Assembly: GCF_000165425.1 (NCBI RefSeq)
Contig: NW_001799144.1
Span: 376,386-440,385, forward strand
Direction: 5' to 3'
Origin: Paramecium tetraurelia
Taxonomy: Eukaryota > Ciliophora > Oligohymenophorea > Peniculida > Parameciidae
DNA length: 64,000 nt
Positions within the stretch are counted from its first letter, which is position 1. Every line of letters starts with the position of its first letter. The position numbers and the translations under genes were made by a program. This document shows positions 47,634 through 62,600 of this stretch, one piece after another. A model generated the notes under the pieces. It was not told the origin of the DNA and did not search any database. It was given only the letters and a program-made list of their open reading frames with translations.

Positions 47634-50600
47634 TCAAGAAAATAATTAACTACTTGCAACCTATACTTTCTTTTATTCACAAACTAACTTCCTAATTTTT
47701 TATATTTTTGGAAATAATTGTTTTATAAAGACTATTCCTAGGCTCATAATTAAAAAACCCATCTGAATAAATCCTAAAGCAATTTTGTTGTCATAAGACA
47801 AATAAACCTCTCCAATATCAAAATATAAAAATAAACTTAAACTAAATACCGTTAAAACACCTTCAATTATTAAGTATATAATTCTATCAATATGAGAGCA
47901 TAATTTATATTTGTAGATTATGCAACATTAAGCTATACTACTGATAGATATTAGTAAACATTGCAAAATTTATTATTCTTAGAATAGTATTACTATGATA
48001 TGGAATAGCGTAGCTCTGGAAATATCTAATGCAATAAATTTTATTTCAAGAGTTGCTAAAACATTTTTTTCCTTAGGATTGCTACATAAACTAAATGATT
48101 TTAATAACAAACTTATGCATGTGAAAAATATTAAACTAGCTAAAACAGTAGTTATGATACTTCTCAAATTGTCGATTTTACAATAATGAAGTTACAAAAT
48201 CACTTTAAATATCAAATCCCATGAGTTAACATAAATAAGTTGTATTATTTAATCATAATTTTATAAATATTTAGTTTTCATCAAAGATTTGAAGCATTTT
48301 TAAAAATTAATAGTAAATTAATCATTTGCAATAAAATCTTTGATAATAGTGTTTTTTGATGTTTAAGATGTCTCAAGTATTTAATTAATCTAAAAAGTAT
48401 ATTATATAGATTTTCTGCAAAATAAAGTAGTGTTACCAATACTAAAAATTAAATTAATTGGGGTAAAATATTGGTAAAAAGATCAGCTTCTACATTATAT
48501 TATTAAAATTTTCCATTAAGATCAATTTATTTTTCTTTTCTTGTTATTAAATTTAAATAATCATCAATTTAAAAAAGTTATAAATAAGATGATATAGATA
48601 GCAATTCTTATGCCTAAAAATATATGTAGAGGTTTTCAGGATACTCAACATTAATAAATCTTAAAAAAGATTGATATTACAATAAATTCAAGGTTTCAAC
48701 AACAAAAGAACTTTCACCAGAAACTAAAGATATTATACAAATTAATATTGCTCCGATCATGAATGCTTTATTCGATTATTAGGCATAATTAGATACTTAT
48801 TTGAGTTATTCAGACATTATTTTTGGTGTTTATAGAGTAATTGATTAATTACTATTAAAAAGAGTTTAATTATTTCCATTAATAATTTCTTGATTCAACT
48901 AAACTAAAAGAACTGGTTTTGTTTAAAGCTGTAAAAATAATTCAACTTAAACCTAATACTAAGCATGTTAAAGATCAAATGAGATATCTTAAATTGAATT
49001 GATTTTGATATTATAATACTGAGAATCTAAGTCCTTAATGCTTATGTTAAATAGATTTTTGTCTTTTTAAACCTCATCAATAAATTTGACTTCTTGATCA
49101 AAAGTAATTTCAACATACTATAGAGCAAAGGATTACGTTTTATAAGTAAGTTTCATACGAGGTTTTTTAGAATATACACATTCATATCCTCTGCATATCA
49201 TATCATCATTTAATGACAACCATTCAGGATTTTAACCATAACTTGTATTGTTATTAAAAGAATTAAGATCGTCTTATTCTGTATTTAACAAACATTTGTT
49301 ATTTGATAGGGCATAATCATTATTGCATTTAAGACATTCCCCTTTGTTGCATATTTGACAATGTAATGTACATTAAAATTTGCATTCATAACACCCATCA
49401 AATGGTAATTCATTTGAATCATCACATTCTTCATATTCATTAATTACAATTCCATCTCCGCAAATAGAAATACAAAAGTTATCTAAAGGCAAAAGTCCTA
49501 TTTAGCATTAAATACAATATTGTAAATCACATTTACTACAATAAGGTTTACACTTAAATTGACAATTAATACACCCCTCATTATCATCATCACATTATTC
49601 ATTTGAAAATGGAACCACTATGCCATCTCCACATTCTGGGTCACATAAAATATTAGTATTTACTAAAAAACCAAGAAAACATCCCTTGCAGTTTCCAAAT
49701 TAACCAATCCACGCAATTGATATCACATTAACATTCACAATTATAACATCCATCAAATGGATTAAGATTATTATCTTCACATTCTTCATTATCCATAATT
49801 TTAGAATCCCCACATACATTTAAATCATCATTACCAACAAATATAACTGTTATATGATTTGAATTGCATTAATTTTTGAATAAATAATTTCCTTATGAAC
49901 ATAAACCACATATCCCTTCTAAACAACTTATGCAATTAACATCACAATTTTAATTCAATTTTATACTATCTTGAATTTTTATCTATTAATCACATTATTC
50001 ATTATTTTTCTAAAGACCATCTCCACAGATAGAGTAACATTTAGATTATATTAATTAATAACCTTCTTAACAATTATAACAGATTCCTTAAAGACAATAA
50101 AGACAAGAGTCCTAACAACTAAATTGACAAAGATGGCATCCGTCTCCAATAATAAAATTACCATCATCACATTATTCATCTTAAGTTATTGTTTTATCAC
50201 CACAAATTGAATAACATAAATTATCAATTCTATTGTAACCACTTTTACATTTATAGACAGCCAAGTCCAGTTGTACTACAAGTGAGACAAGAAGGTTAAC
50301 ATCTTGCTTAACAATTATTACAACCTTTATATGGTAATATAGAAGAATTCTCACATTATTCACCAACCACAATCAAAGCATCTCCACAAATTGGTATACA
50401 TATTTTTTTATCAGAAAGATAATATCCAGTAGCGCATTCTTCACATCTATTATTTACGCAATTTATGCAAATAGTTATTGACTAACACTAAAATTAACAA
50501 GAGCTACTGCAACCATCATAACTTAATTTATTGCCATCATCACATTGCTCTGAATTGACTCCTGAAGGATCAACTACGGCTAAGCCGTCTCCACATACAT

Positions 50601-53600
50601 TTTAACAATAGTAAGATTTAGGAACAAACCCAGGGAGTGCACAACTTAAGCATGTGTTGGTTGTATAATCACAAGATGAACAGCCAATTCTGCAGAAGTA
50701 CTTACAATCTTTGCACCCATCAGTATCAGAAGTGTTTCCATCTTCACATTATTCACTGCCAATTATTAGCCCATCTCCACATTTTTCTTTACATTACCAA
50801 GGAGTAATTAAAGGATCAATATACCAACCTCCAGTTGCACACTCAAAACACTGTCCTTTTATACACATAGTACATGCAGGTTAACATTAATATTTACAAT
50901 TAAAACATCCATCATATTCAATGGTATTGCCATCTTCACATTCTTCTATTCCTGTAATGATTCCATCTCCACAAACATCAGGACAAGGTAAAGTAGTTGA
51001 TGAATCACAAGTTACACAATAAGCTGGACATTGAAATTAACAATTATAGCATAAGTCATTTAGGATTGTATTATTATCTTCACATTATTCATATCCTTTG
51101 ATTTATAAATCTCCACAAATAGGTTGACATTCTCCAGATACTAATTGAAATCCAGTATCACAAGAACTACAAGTTATTGTATGCCATATCAACTAATTAT
51201 TATTACACAATTTATAACATTCACTAAGAGATGGATCTTCTGTAGTTGGACAATCTATAATATGATTATTAAGTATACTTGTACAAACATTACTTAATTC
51301 ATAATAACCAGGTGCACAAACACATTTTAACCCTTTTAATAATCTATTTAAAGTAGAATTACATGTTAAACAGCCATCAATTGTGGTTCTAAAGCAAGTT
51401 AAGCATGATGAATGACAAGATGAACAAGTTTATGTTGCAAATTAATAAGACATCCCTGTTGGACATCTACACGTTGATCCTACTTTTTCAATATTAGGAA
51501 TATCATTGCATGTTAAACAGTCATCAGATGTTGGTCCAGTACAAGTTTTACAAAATTAATGACATAGCTAACATTTAGGATCAGAAATAATTGGATAATA
51601 TCCATCAATACAATTACATTACGCATTTGACAATTTTCTATTATTAGTAGTCAAGCATTCTATACAATAAGTAGAACTTAAACATTAATTACATTCAATA
51701 GGACAATTATAACATTAATTTGAATCTTCATATTAGTTCACTTTGCAGAAACATCCTAATTTAGATTAGGTATAAGTTGGTTAACATGTTTAACAATCTA
51801 ATTAAGATGTACAAGTTAAACAAGATGATGGACAAGTTAAACATCTTATAGATTCTTTATCATAATATTGATCACTCTAGCATTCTGCTTAAGAAAATTA
51901 AACTATATTAGAATCATAAGTGCTGTTCCATTAAGTACATGTAGATTAATCTGAACATTATAAACAATAAGGTTAGCAATTATGAACAGCAATATAATAA
52001 TTATAGTATGCACAATATGCCTTGATTGGTTCATTATTTGGACCAAAGCATTCCCAAGTTATTGTTAATGTATTTGCATTATGTTTGACTCTTTCATATA
52101 CTTTATCCTATTTTGTACCATCATAATCAGATAAATAATATTCTGCAGTTGATTTAGTGACTGGTGTATCACTCTCAATTGTATATATAAACTTCCCATC
52201 TGAAGGGAATGAAGGTCCATATAAAATATAAAATGCAATAGTAACACTGTGATGTGGATTGATTATATTATGAACCCTTTAGAATTTAGCTTATGCCCAT
52301 ACAAAAGGTCCTCCAAAGACTCTAAATCCTTACCAATATGAATAATAGATATCTGAACCTCTTAAAAAGTTCAATCCATTTTGAGAGATTAATGTATATT
52401 TTGCATATTATTCTGGATCACCTGCTAAATCTAGATATTCTTAAACCAAATATTAAGAGTCTATATATAATATTATATAATACAAGGTGTTTCATCAGCA
52501 TAATCATAGCAATAATAACCACTCAATCTCTAATAAGGAGATATGCAATCCTCTATGCATCTACCATCTCGATAAAAATAGTAACCACTTTTACAAGTCT
52601 TACATTTAAATGATACTTCACAAAATACGCAATCTTCATGGCAAAATCCTGAAGTAATTTCGATTTTCTAGATTGCCCATCCAGCTGTATTATCGCTAAT
52701 CTTAATATTGATATTTACGTATAATTTCCTGTTGCTGAAAATAAAAATGGATATTTTGGAATGTTAAAATATGTAATTAAGACATAAGTTTTGCTTGATG
52801 AATAGGTTAAATACGAACTAGATAATTAAGTTTAATAGATTTTGAATTTATGCGTTTGAATTCCGGATACATTTTTATAAATAGACCCTTAATAAGTATT
52901 ATTAATCATAAACTTAATTCCACAATTAATTGGAATGTCATTAAATGCAACAATTATAATTTTAAATCCAAAATGAGTGATATCCAGTAGAGTAAAGGAT
53001 ATTACGGAAAAAATCTATAGAAGCCTGAGTTAAATTTAAATATACCAAATAAGTATTTAATAAGTATTAATTTTGGGGAGGTGTCAATATTTTATGGATC
53101 ATATAATTCAAACCATTATAAATCTGAATACCTATTACCAATTTGAGCACTTTCTATTATTCTATCTATGATATTTTTATTAAAAATTTTACTTGTAAAT
53201 CTATTACAAAATCCATTTGAATAAAATGATTAATCTATATCACAAATATCTTTGCACCCTGAGTATTTTTCATAATATTAATTAGATGGACAAGAAGGAC
53301 AAATGTTATTTATAAGTGTACCTTCATAGCAACTAGTGCATTGGTTAAATTAAGGACCTGTGCAATCACTACATGATGGATAGCATATAAAAAATATAGA
53401 AGAGGTAACAAAATTTCTTATTGAAACTTAACCTGAATTAGTATTTAGGGATTTAAATTAGGGATAACCTGATTATAAACTTGGTATTGCAAATTTCCAA
53501 GTTTTGACTTCAAAAGGAATGGTATTGCAAAAACCAGTTGTCATTGGATAATTTGCAGGTGAAGTGTAGGTATATGTTTTTGAAAATGTTCCTATAGTAA

Positions 53601-53931
53601 ATTAAACATTTTAAGATAACCATGTACCATGAAAAAATAAATCTATAGACACATAATCTCCAACATCGTAAGTGCAACTTTCGTTATATTTAGCAGTTGC
53701 TTATGCATTATTTAAAGTGATGTAGCTTGTGGTAGGAGTTGTGCAATCGATAAAATTTGCAGGTGTTGAGCCTGACGACAATGTAAAATGCCAATATTAC
53801 CAAAATTCATTATATCTATCAGGAGTTGAGGTAAATATCTTATCATAGTATAGGAGTTGAGTCTTTGAATGCCATTATGATTTTGAAATAACAAGCAAGG
53901 CGAAAAGGATTTAAATGATAGAAATAGTCAT
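47634..53931 (-). CDS. Giant Cys-rich multi-pass membrane protein, copy 2
   Basis: The start is ATG 53931-53929 with a signal peptide (MTISIIQILFALLVIS); the stop is TGA 47636-47634, giving the same ending (SSQLFS) as the other copies. Introns are 52696-52718 and 52461-52483 (23 nt each). The domain plan matches copy 1 but the protein is shorter (about 2080 codons), with fewer DUF4215-like repeats. Its N-terminal 300 residues are the most divergent of the three copies. Apparent +1 shifts lie near 50250 (CTATAAATG versus CTATAATG in copy 1) and near 49705 (TGGTTAATTTGG). Whether it is expressed cannot be told. Confidence 0.7.
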
Positions 53932-54988
53932 AAATAATAATAATAGAACTAATTTACATAAAATTCGAAATAATAGAAATGAAAATTTTCCATATAACGC
54001 TGAAAAATATGATTATAGATTATCTTTGTGAAACGATTTACATTACTAAAAATAATTTTAAACATTAAATTAAATAACAAAGGATTAGAGAATTAGTAAA
54101 AATATTTATTAATTCATGATGAATAATCAATAAAGAGTTTGAGATCATCTAATAGAATATTTATTTAAGAAATAAATTCGAAAGTATAAAAGAAGATTGA
54201 TATTAATGAGGTGTACGCTATTGATATTGTTTTAGGATTAGATTTTATATTTTTAATTAATAACTGTTTAAAGAAAATAAAATATGAGTTAATAGTGGGA
54301 TTACCAAAGCCATAGTCTTAATTTCAATTACAATCTTTCAATAAACATATATATTAATAAAGTTAAATGGGTTTTAGATTATATTTTGGAATGACATTAC
54401 CATTATTTTCTCCAAATTCCTAAAAATTTAAATTTCTGAAAATAAGAAACTCTTGAAAAATAAATACATCATTTTTTGGCTTAAGTTAAGAAAAATTCCA
54501 AATATAGATATTTATTTATTTTTAAGTAGATTTAAAAGAATTAGCAGGCTGATTTAGTGATGTAATAATGAAGACTTTTTAGAAATTTCAAATATTTTTT
54601 AGCATCTAATATCCAACATAGATTACTCAAAATGACTGTGTTAAAGAGTATTTAAAATTCGAAAATATCAATTTATCCTTTAATTATGTTATTAGGATTA
54701 ATAATGTTGAGCAATATGAGATATTAATTTATAGATAATAAGTACAAAAACAGAATTGAAATTTATACAAATGACTTAATGTTTTTATATTATTAAATTG
54801 ATCCTATGTATAATTAATCTTGCTCTTTAATATAATTAATTGGTTTCAATAGTGGAATTGGACCCTAAATTATGAATAAAAAGACTGGAATTATTTGTTT
54901 ATTTGATTGATTCAATCCTGGATATTAATTTTGTAATTATCTTATCTTTCATATTTCATTTATACTTTTCATATAGTTCGAAAACAAA
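53932..54988. other. AT-rich spacer between duplicated units
   Basis: No intact gene. About 54360-54540 is homologous to the spacer at 46840-47060. Unlike units 1 and 3, no ATPase relic was seen upstream of copy 2. Confidence 0.45.
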
Positions 54989-55718
54989 TCAGTATTATTA
55001 TTTGTCATGATTTTGTTTAAGGTTACATTAGCTTTTATGGTTATCAAGAATTTATTCATCTTTATTTCTAAAAGTCTTATCATCAATATCATCATTAAAA
55101 CGTAATTTAGGTGATACTATTTAAACCACAAATAAGTCTGAATGAGCAATTTTCTTCAGAAACTGATCAAAATAATAATGTTCTATACCTTAACTATAAA
55201 TTACTAATGCATTCCAATTATTAGTCAGCCATAATTTTTCTGATCTTTTCTTATCAAATATGTATTAGTATTACTAACATTTAGTTTACTTTTTTTCCTT
55301 AATTATACGCTGCTTTAACAATTTTGTGTTTCTTGAAAGATATTCTTTTTCAATGGAGAAATTGTCCATATTGAAGATTTTGAAGTTTGTATTCATATTT
55401 TTTTTAAATAAACAATTTTGAGATTTTCCATTCATTTATTATTGAGTTACAGTTTTTAGCCGAATTTTGTTTAACTTACTGTTCTTCTACATTGTTTACA
55501 CATTAATTTCTGCTACCTTCACTTTTACTTTCTTCGTCTAATAAATATGCTTGAGATATGTTCCTATATTGAATAAAGTCGTTTATCTATACTCTTATTG
55601 TTATCTGCTGCGGTTATTCTAGATAAGTAATCTTATTTTGCATAATTACATTGAGTGTCAAGAATACTTCATCTACTTTGCTATTCAATTATAATGTAAG
55701 GTTTCGTTTAGGTTGCAT
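54989..55718 (-). pseudogene. Degenerate gene of unknown family
   Basis: A minus-strand frame starts with ATG at 55718-55716 and runs to a TGA near 55353. It is continued in another phase (NMDNFSIEKEYLSRNTK onward) to TGA at 54991-54989. The peptide is polar and protein-like, with FDKKRSEKLWLTNNWNALVI and HYYFDQFLKKIAHSDLFVV. No standard 20-31-nt intron joins the two phases, so it is probably a broken gene unique to this spacer. No homology was recognised. Confidence 0.4.
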
Positions 55719-55744
55719 TTTTGTACAAATGTCAATAGATTGAC

Positions 55745-56500
55745 AATGTAATTTGAGAATTATGAATCAGAATGTAGAAATATGTTAACTGAAATAAAAA
55801 TTAGCAATTCTAGAAAGAAAATTCGAACATTTAAAAACAATTCTTAAACTTTTGAATAAAGAGTTTAAATAGAATAAATAGATAACCAGTAAATAACGAA
55901 AGAACTTAATTAAATATCAGGTAAATTAGCAAAGATATTGATGAAAAAAAACAAAAGTTCTTATTATAATAACTTAATTAATCTGTATCATAAATAATTT
56001 GAGGAAATGGAATAAAACCAATAAAAAATTATACCTTAGTAAATGAATAAAATCATAATTTTAAAATTGATCAAGTTAATATTTAAAATCTGAAATATCT
56101 TCTGAAACTCTCATACCATAAAAGTTTGAAAATGCTTATCATAAACTCTAAGAATTATAAAGCAATTATGATGATATTCTAACTTATAATTAATTACTGT
56201 TAAATATAAGATAATAGCAATAAATTTACTGTGTTGTCTTTTGAAGTTTGTTGATATCGTAATTCTTAATAATGATTGTTAAGTTCAAAGAATTATAGAA
56301 ATGAAGATAATACTTTAAAAAATACGAAATGTTTGAGCTAAGATAAAAAAAAATAATACGAAAACATTATAGTATATTGTTAAGAGCAAAAAAGAATACG
56401 ATTTGGATCTCTTAGAAAAATAAATGATCAAAATATAATAGATAAATCGAAGCGAAAAGAATTATTGATAATTATTGTTTGAAACCTTAATGATAATTAT
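55745..56500 (+). pseudogene. Relic of the 3' part of the coiled-coil gene (second, longer)
   Basis: It aligns with about 36880-37710 of the intact coiled-coil gene, including TATGAATCAGAATGTAGAA and, at the end, the original stop region CCTTAATGATAATTATATA plus 3' flank. It starts further upstream than the first relic and keeps the 3' end. The frame is broken many times. It sits beside the 3' end of Cys-rich copy 3. Confidence 0.8.
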
Positions 56501-56612
56501 ATATATTTACTTATAATACTTTATTCTTACTTCATAAATTGATTAAATAAATATATCATAATATTAAAATATAATTTTAGTTTAAACATTTATTATGATT
56601 AAATACTTTGTC

Positions 56613-59600
56613 TCAAGAAAATAATTAACTACTTGCAACCTTTACTTTCTTTCCTTTAAAAACTAATTTCCAAATATTTTTGACAAATGGAAATAATTGT
56701 TTTACACAAACTATTCCGAGACTCATAATTAAAAAGCCCATATGAATAAATCCTAAGGTAATTTTGCTTTTATAAGAAATATAAAGCTGACCAATATCAA
56801 AATATAAAAATTAACTTAAACTAAATACTGTTAAAACACCTTCAGTTGTCAAGAATATAATCCTATTCATATAAGAGCATTATTTATATTGGTAGATTAT
56901 ATAACATTAAGCTATATTACTCAAGGATATTAGTAAGAATTGCAAAATTTATTATTCTTAGAATAGTATTAAGACGACATGGAAAAAGAGAGTTCTGGAA
57001 ATATCTAAAGTTATAAATTTTATGTCTAGCTATTCTATAAAATATTTTTCCTGTGGATCACTACATAAACTAAAAGATTTTAATAGTATGCTTATGCAAG
57101 CAAAAATTATTAGACTAGCAGAGAAAGTGCTTAAAAAGCTTCTCAAATTGTCTATTTGAATATAATGAAGTTATAAAATCACTTTAAATATCAAATCCCA
57201 TGAGTTAACGTATATGAGTTATATTATTTAATCATAATTCTATAAATATCTAGTTTTCATCAAAGATTTGAAACAATTTTTGCAAACCAGTATTAAATTA
57301 ATCATCACAAATAAAATTTTAGATTGTGATGTTTTTTCATTTTTAAGATGTCTCAAGTATTTAATTAATCTAAAAAGTATATTATATAGATTTTCTGCAA
57401 AATAAAGTAGTGTTACCAATACTAAAAATTAAATTAATTGGGGTAAAATATTGGTAAAAAGATCAGCTTCTACATTATATTATTAAAATTTTCCATTAAG
57501 ATCAATTTATTTTTCTTTTCTTGTTATTAAATTTAAATAATCATCAAATTAAAAAAGTTATAAATAAGATGATATAGATAGCAATTCTTATGCTTAAAAA
57601 TATATGTAGAGGTTTTCAGGATACTCAACATTAATAAATCTTAAAAAAGATTGATATTACAATAAATTCAAGGTTTCAACAACAAAAGAACTTTCACCAG
57701 AAACTAAAGATATTACACATATTGATATTGCTCCGATCATGAATGCTTTATTCGATTATTAGGCATAATTAGATACTTATTTGAGTTATTCAGACATTAT
57801 TTTTGGTGTTTATAGAGTAATTGATTAATTACTATTAAAGAGTGATTAATTATTTCCATTAATAATTTCTTGATTCAACTAAACTAAAAGAACTGGTTTT
57901 GTTTAAAGCTCTAAAAATAATTCAATTTAAACCTAATACTAAGCATGTTAAAGATCAAATGAGATATCTTAAATTGAATTGATTTTAATATTATAATACT
58001 GAGAATCTAAGTCGTTAATGCTTATGTTAAATAGATTTTTGTCTTTTTAAACCTCATCACTAAATTTGACTTCTTAATCAAAAGTAATATCAACATACTA
58101 TAGAGCAAATGATTAAGTTTTATAAGTAAGTTTCATACTAGGTTTTTTAGAGTATACACATTCATATCCTCTGCATAACATATTTTCATTTAATGACAAC
58201 CATTCAGGATTTTAACCATAACTTGTATTGTTATTATTACTTGCATTATTATTTTAAGTTTCTTCAGTATTGCTAAGATTAAGATCATCATTTTCTTTAT
58301 TGAACGAACATTAGTTATTTTATAAGGTATAGTCATTTTGGCATTAAAAACATTCCCCTTAGTTGCATATTTGACAATATAATGTACATTAAAATTTGCA
58401 TTCATAACATCCATCATAAGGAACATCATTCTTATCATCGCAATATTCATTGCCTGCAACAATACCATCTCCACATTAAGTAAAACAATCATTACTCTAA
58501 TTATCATAATACAATCCTTTTAAATCTTCACATGATGCTAGTTATTCACAAATACTTTTTGATTGTATAAGTATTAAAGGGGATTCACATAATGTACACT
58601 ATCCAAATTAGCAATCTAAACATTCCGTTTGACATTAATATTTACACTAGTAACAACCATCATATTTCAAATCATTGCCATCATCACAAGCTTCATCGCT
58701 TGCTAGTATCTTATCACCACAAACAGAGTTGCATGAATTACTTACAATATCCAAATAGAACCCTGAAATGCAATTAGTACAAATTCCATAAGCACAGAAC
58801 TCACAATATTGAGGACAATAGAATTTACAATTTAAACAAGTATCTAATTCATATTCTCTTCTGTCATCACATTCCTCTTCCTAAACAATAATACCATCTC
58901 CACATTTAGGCATACACTAGTTTCCATAATATCCAAATTCACATTCTAAACATTTGTAATGCACACATTTTTTACAAGTTTTAGGGCATTTATTCATGTT
59001 ATAATCAATTATACATGTGTTGGTAAATGAATCAAGATATGGTGATAATTTCAGTTATTATTGACAAAGACTTTATGGTGCTACTATTAAATTACACATA
59101 TACTCAAAATTTTCAAAGTATACATAATCTTCACATTAAATGCAACTGTTTCCAATTTAAATATGACAGTATTCTATTATCATAAAACTATACTCTAGAG
59201 ACTTAATGCAATATTTTTTGTTTGAGGATAATTCATATCCGTCCTTACATTGGTAACATATACCAAGTTAACACAATAAGCAATTTAAATTGCAAGTAAG
59301 TTGACAAGATTAACAATTTTGATAAATCTGTAATGAAGAGTTAATATCACATTATTCATTATTTTTCTAAAGACCATCTCCACATATAGAGTAACATTTA
59401 GATTATATTAATTAATAACCTTCTTAACAATCATAACAGATTCCTTAAAGACAATAAAGACAAGAGTCCTAACAATTAAATTGACAAAGATGGCATCCGT
59501 CTCCAATAATAAAATTACCATCATCACATTATTCATCTTAAGTTATTATTTTATCACCACAAATTGAATAACATAAATTATCAATTCTATTGTAACCACT

Positions 59601-62600
59601 TTTACATTAGAGACAACCAAGTCCACTAGTACTACAATTGAGACAAGAAGATTAACATATTGCTTAACAATTATTACAACCTTTATATGGTAATATAGAA
59701 GAAATCTCACATTATTCACCAACCCACAACCAAAGCATCCCCACAAATTGGTATACATATTTTTTTATCAGAAAGATAATATCCAGTAGCGCATATTTTC
59801 ACATCTATTATTTACACAACTTGTGCAAATAGTTGTTGGCTAACACTAAAATTAACAAGAGCTACTGCAACCATCATTATTAATTGTATTGCCATCATCA
59901 CATTGCTCTGAATTGACTTCCCTGAAGGATCAACTACGGCTAAGCCATCTCCACATACATTTTCACAATAGTAAGATTTAAGAACAAACCCAGGGAGTGC
60001 ACAACTTAAGCATTTTTTGGTTGTATAATCACAAGATGAACAACCAATTCTGCAGAAGTACTTACAATCTTTGCACCCATCCGTATCAGAAGTGTTTCCA
60101 TCTTCACATTATTCACTGCCAATTATTAGCCCATCTCCACATTTTTCTTTACATTACCAAGGAGTAATTAAAGGATCAATATACCAACCTCCAGTTGCAC
60201 ACTCAAAACATAGTCCTTTTATACACTTTGTACATTAGGGTTAACATTGATATTTACAATTAAAACATCCATCATATTAAATAGTATTCCCATCTTCACA
60301 TTCTTCTACTCCTGTAATAATTCCATCTCCACAAACATCAGGACAAGGTAAAGTAGTTAATAAATCGCAAGTTAAACAATGAGCTGGACATTAAAATTAA
60401 CAATTATAGCATAAGTCATTAAGGATTGTATTATTATCTTCACATTATTCATATCCTTTGATTTATAAATCTCCACAAATAGGTTGACATTCTCCAAATA
60501 CTAATTGAAATCCAGTATCACAAGAACTACAAGTTATTGTATGCCATATCAACTAATTATTATTACACAATTTATAACATTCGCTAAGAGATGGATCTTC
60601 TGTAATTGGACAATCTATAATATGATTATTAAATATACTTGTACAAACATTACTTAATTCATAATAACCAGGTGCACAAACACATTTTAACCCTTTTAAT
60701 AATCTATTTAAAGTAGAATTACATGTTAAACAGCCATCAATTGTGATTCTAAAGCATGTTAAGCATGATGAATGACAAGATGAACAAGTTTATATTGTAA
60801 ATTAATAAGACATCCCTGTTGGACATCTACACGTTGATCCTACTTTTTCAATATTAGGAATATCATTGCAAGTTAAACATTCATCAGATGTTGGTCCAGT
60901 GCAAGTTTTACAAAATTAATGACATAGCTAACATTTAGGATCAGAAATAATTGGATAATATCCATCAATACAATTACATTACCCATTTGACAATTGTCTA
61001 TTATTAATAGTCAAGCATTCTATACAATTAGTAGAACTTAAACATTAATTACATTCAATAGGACAATTAAGACATTAATTTGAATCTTCATATTAATGTA
61101 TTGTGCAAGTACATCCTAATTTAGATTAGGTATAAGTTGATTAACATGTTTACACAATCTAATTTAAGATGTACAAGTTAAACAAGATGATGGACAAGTT
61201 ATACATCTAACAGATTCTTTATCATAATATTGATTACTCTAGCATTCTGCTTGAGAAAATTTAACTATATTAGAATCATAAGTGCTGTTCCATTAAGTAC
61301 ATGTAGATTAATCTGAACATTATAAACAATAAGGTTAACAATTATGAACAGCAATATAATAATTATAGTATGCACAATATGCCTTGATTGGTTCATTATT
61401 TGGACCAAAGCATTCCCAAGTTATTGTTAATGTATTTGCATTATGGTTGATTCTTTCATAAACAATTTAATATTTTGAACCATCAAATTTAGAGTAATGT
61501 TAATTTGCAGTTGATTTAGTGACTGGTGTATTACTTTCAATTTTATATATAAACTTCCCATCTGAAGGGAATGAAGGTCCATATAAAATATAAAAATGCA
61601 ATAGTAACACTGTGATGTGGATTGATTATATTATGAACCCTTTAGAATTTAGCTTATGCCCATACAAAAGGTCCTCCAAAGACTCTATATCCTTACCAAT
61701 AAGAATAATAGATATCTGATCCTCTTAAAAGGTTTGATCCACTTTGAGAGAATTAAAGTATATTTTCCATAGTATTCTGGATCACCTGTCTAAATCTAGA
61801 TATTCTTAAACCAAATTATTAAGAATCTATATATAAATATAATATGATACAAGGTGTTTCATCATCATAATCATAGCAATATGAACCACTCAATCTCTAA
61901 TATGGAGATGAGCAACTCCATATGCAACTACCATCTCGATAAAAATAGTAACCACTTTTACAAGTCTTACATTTAAATGATACTTCACACAATTCACAAT
62001 CTTTATGGCAAAATCCTGAAGTAATATAAACTAGTCTTAATCCCCATCCTGCTGTGCCATCTCTAAGCTACAAAATGATATTTACGTATAATTTCCTATC
62101 GCTTAAAATAAAAATGCTTATTTTGGAATATCAATATATGAAATTAGGTCATATTGTTTAGTCAAATACGTAACTGTTGAAGAAATTCCATAATTATATT
62201 GATAGGAGATTTTTGAATTATGGGTTTGAATTCCAGAAGCATTTCTATAAATAGATCCGTAATAAGTATTGTTAATCTTAAACTATATTCCACAATTAAT
62301 TGGAATTTCATTATAAAGCATAATTGTTATTTTCAATCCAATCAAAAAAGTGGAAGAAGAATAAGTAGACAATGAGTCGAAATATCTATAAACTCCAGAA
62401 TTATACTTTAATACTCCTAATGCAAATAAATAAATATTAATAGCAGTTGGAGTTGTATCAACATGTTATGGATCATATATTAACGACCATTTGAAAACTT
62501 CATTACTATAGATTGAATCATAAATATAACTAGTTATTATACGGCCAACTAATATTAGTTAAAGATACATACTTGGATAAAATTAACAAAATCCATTATA

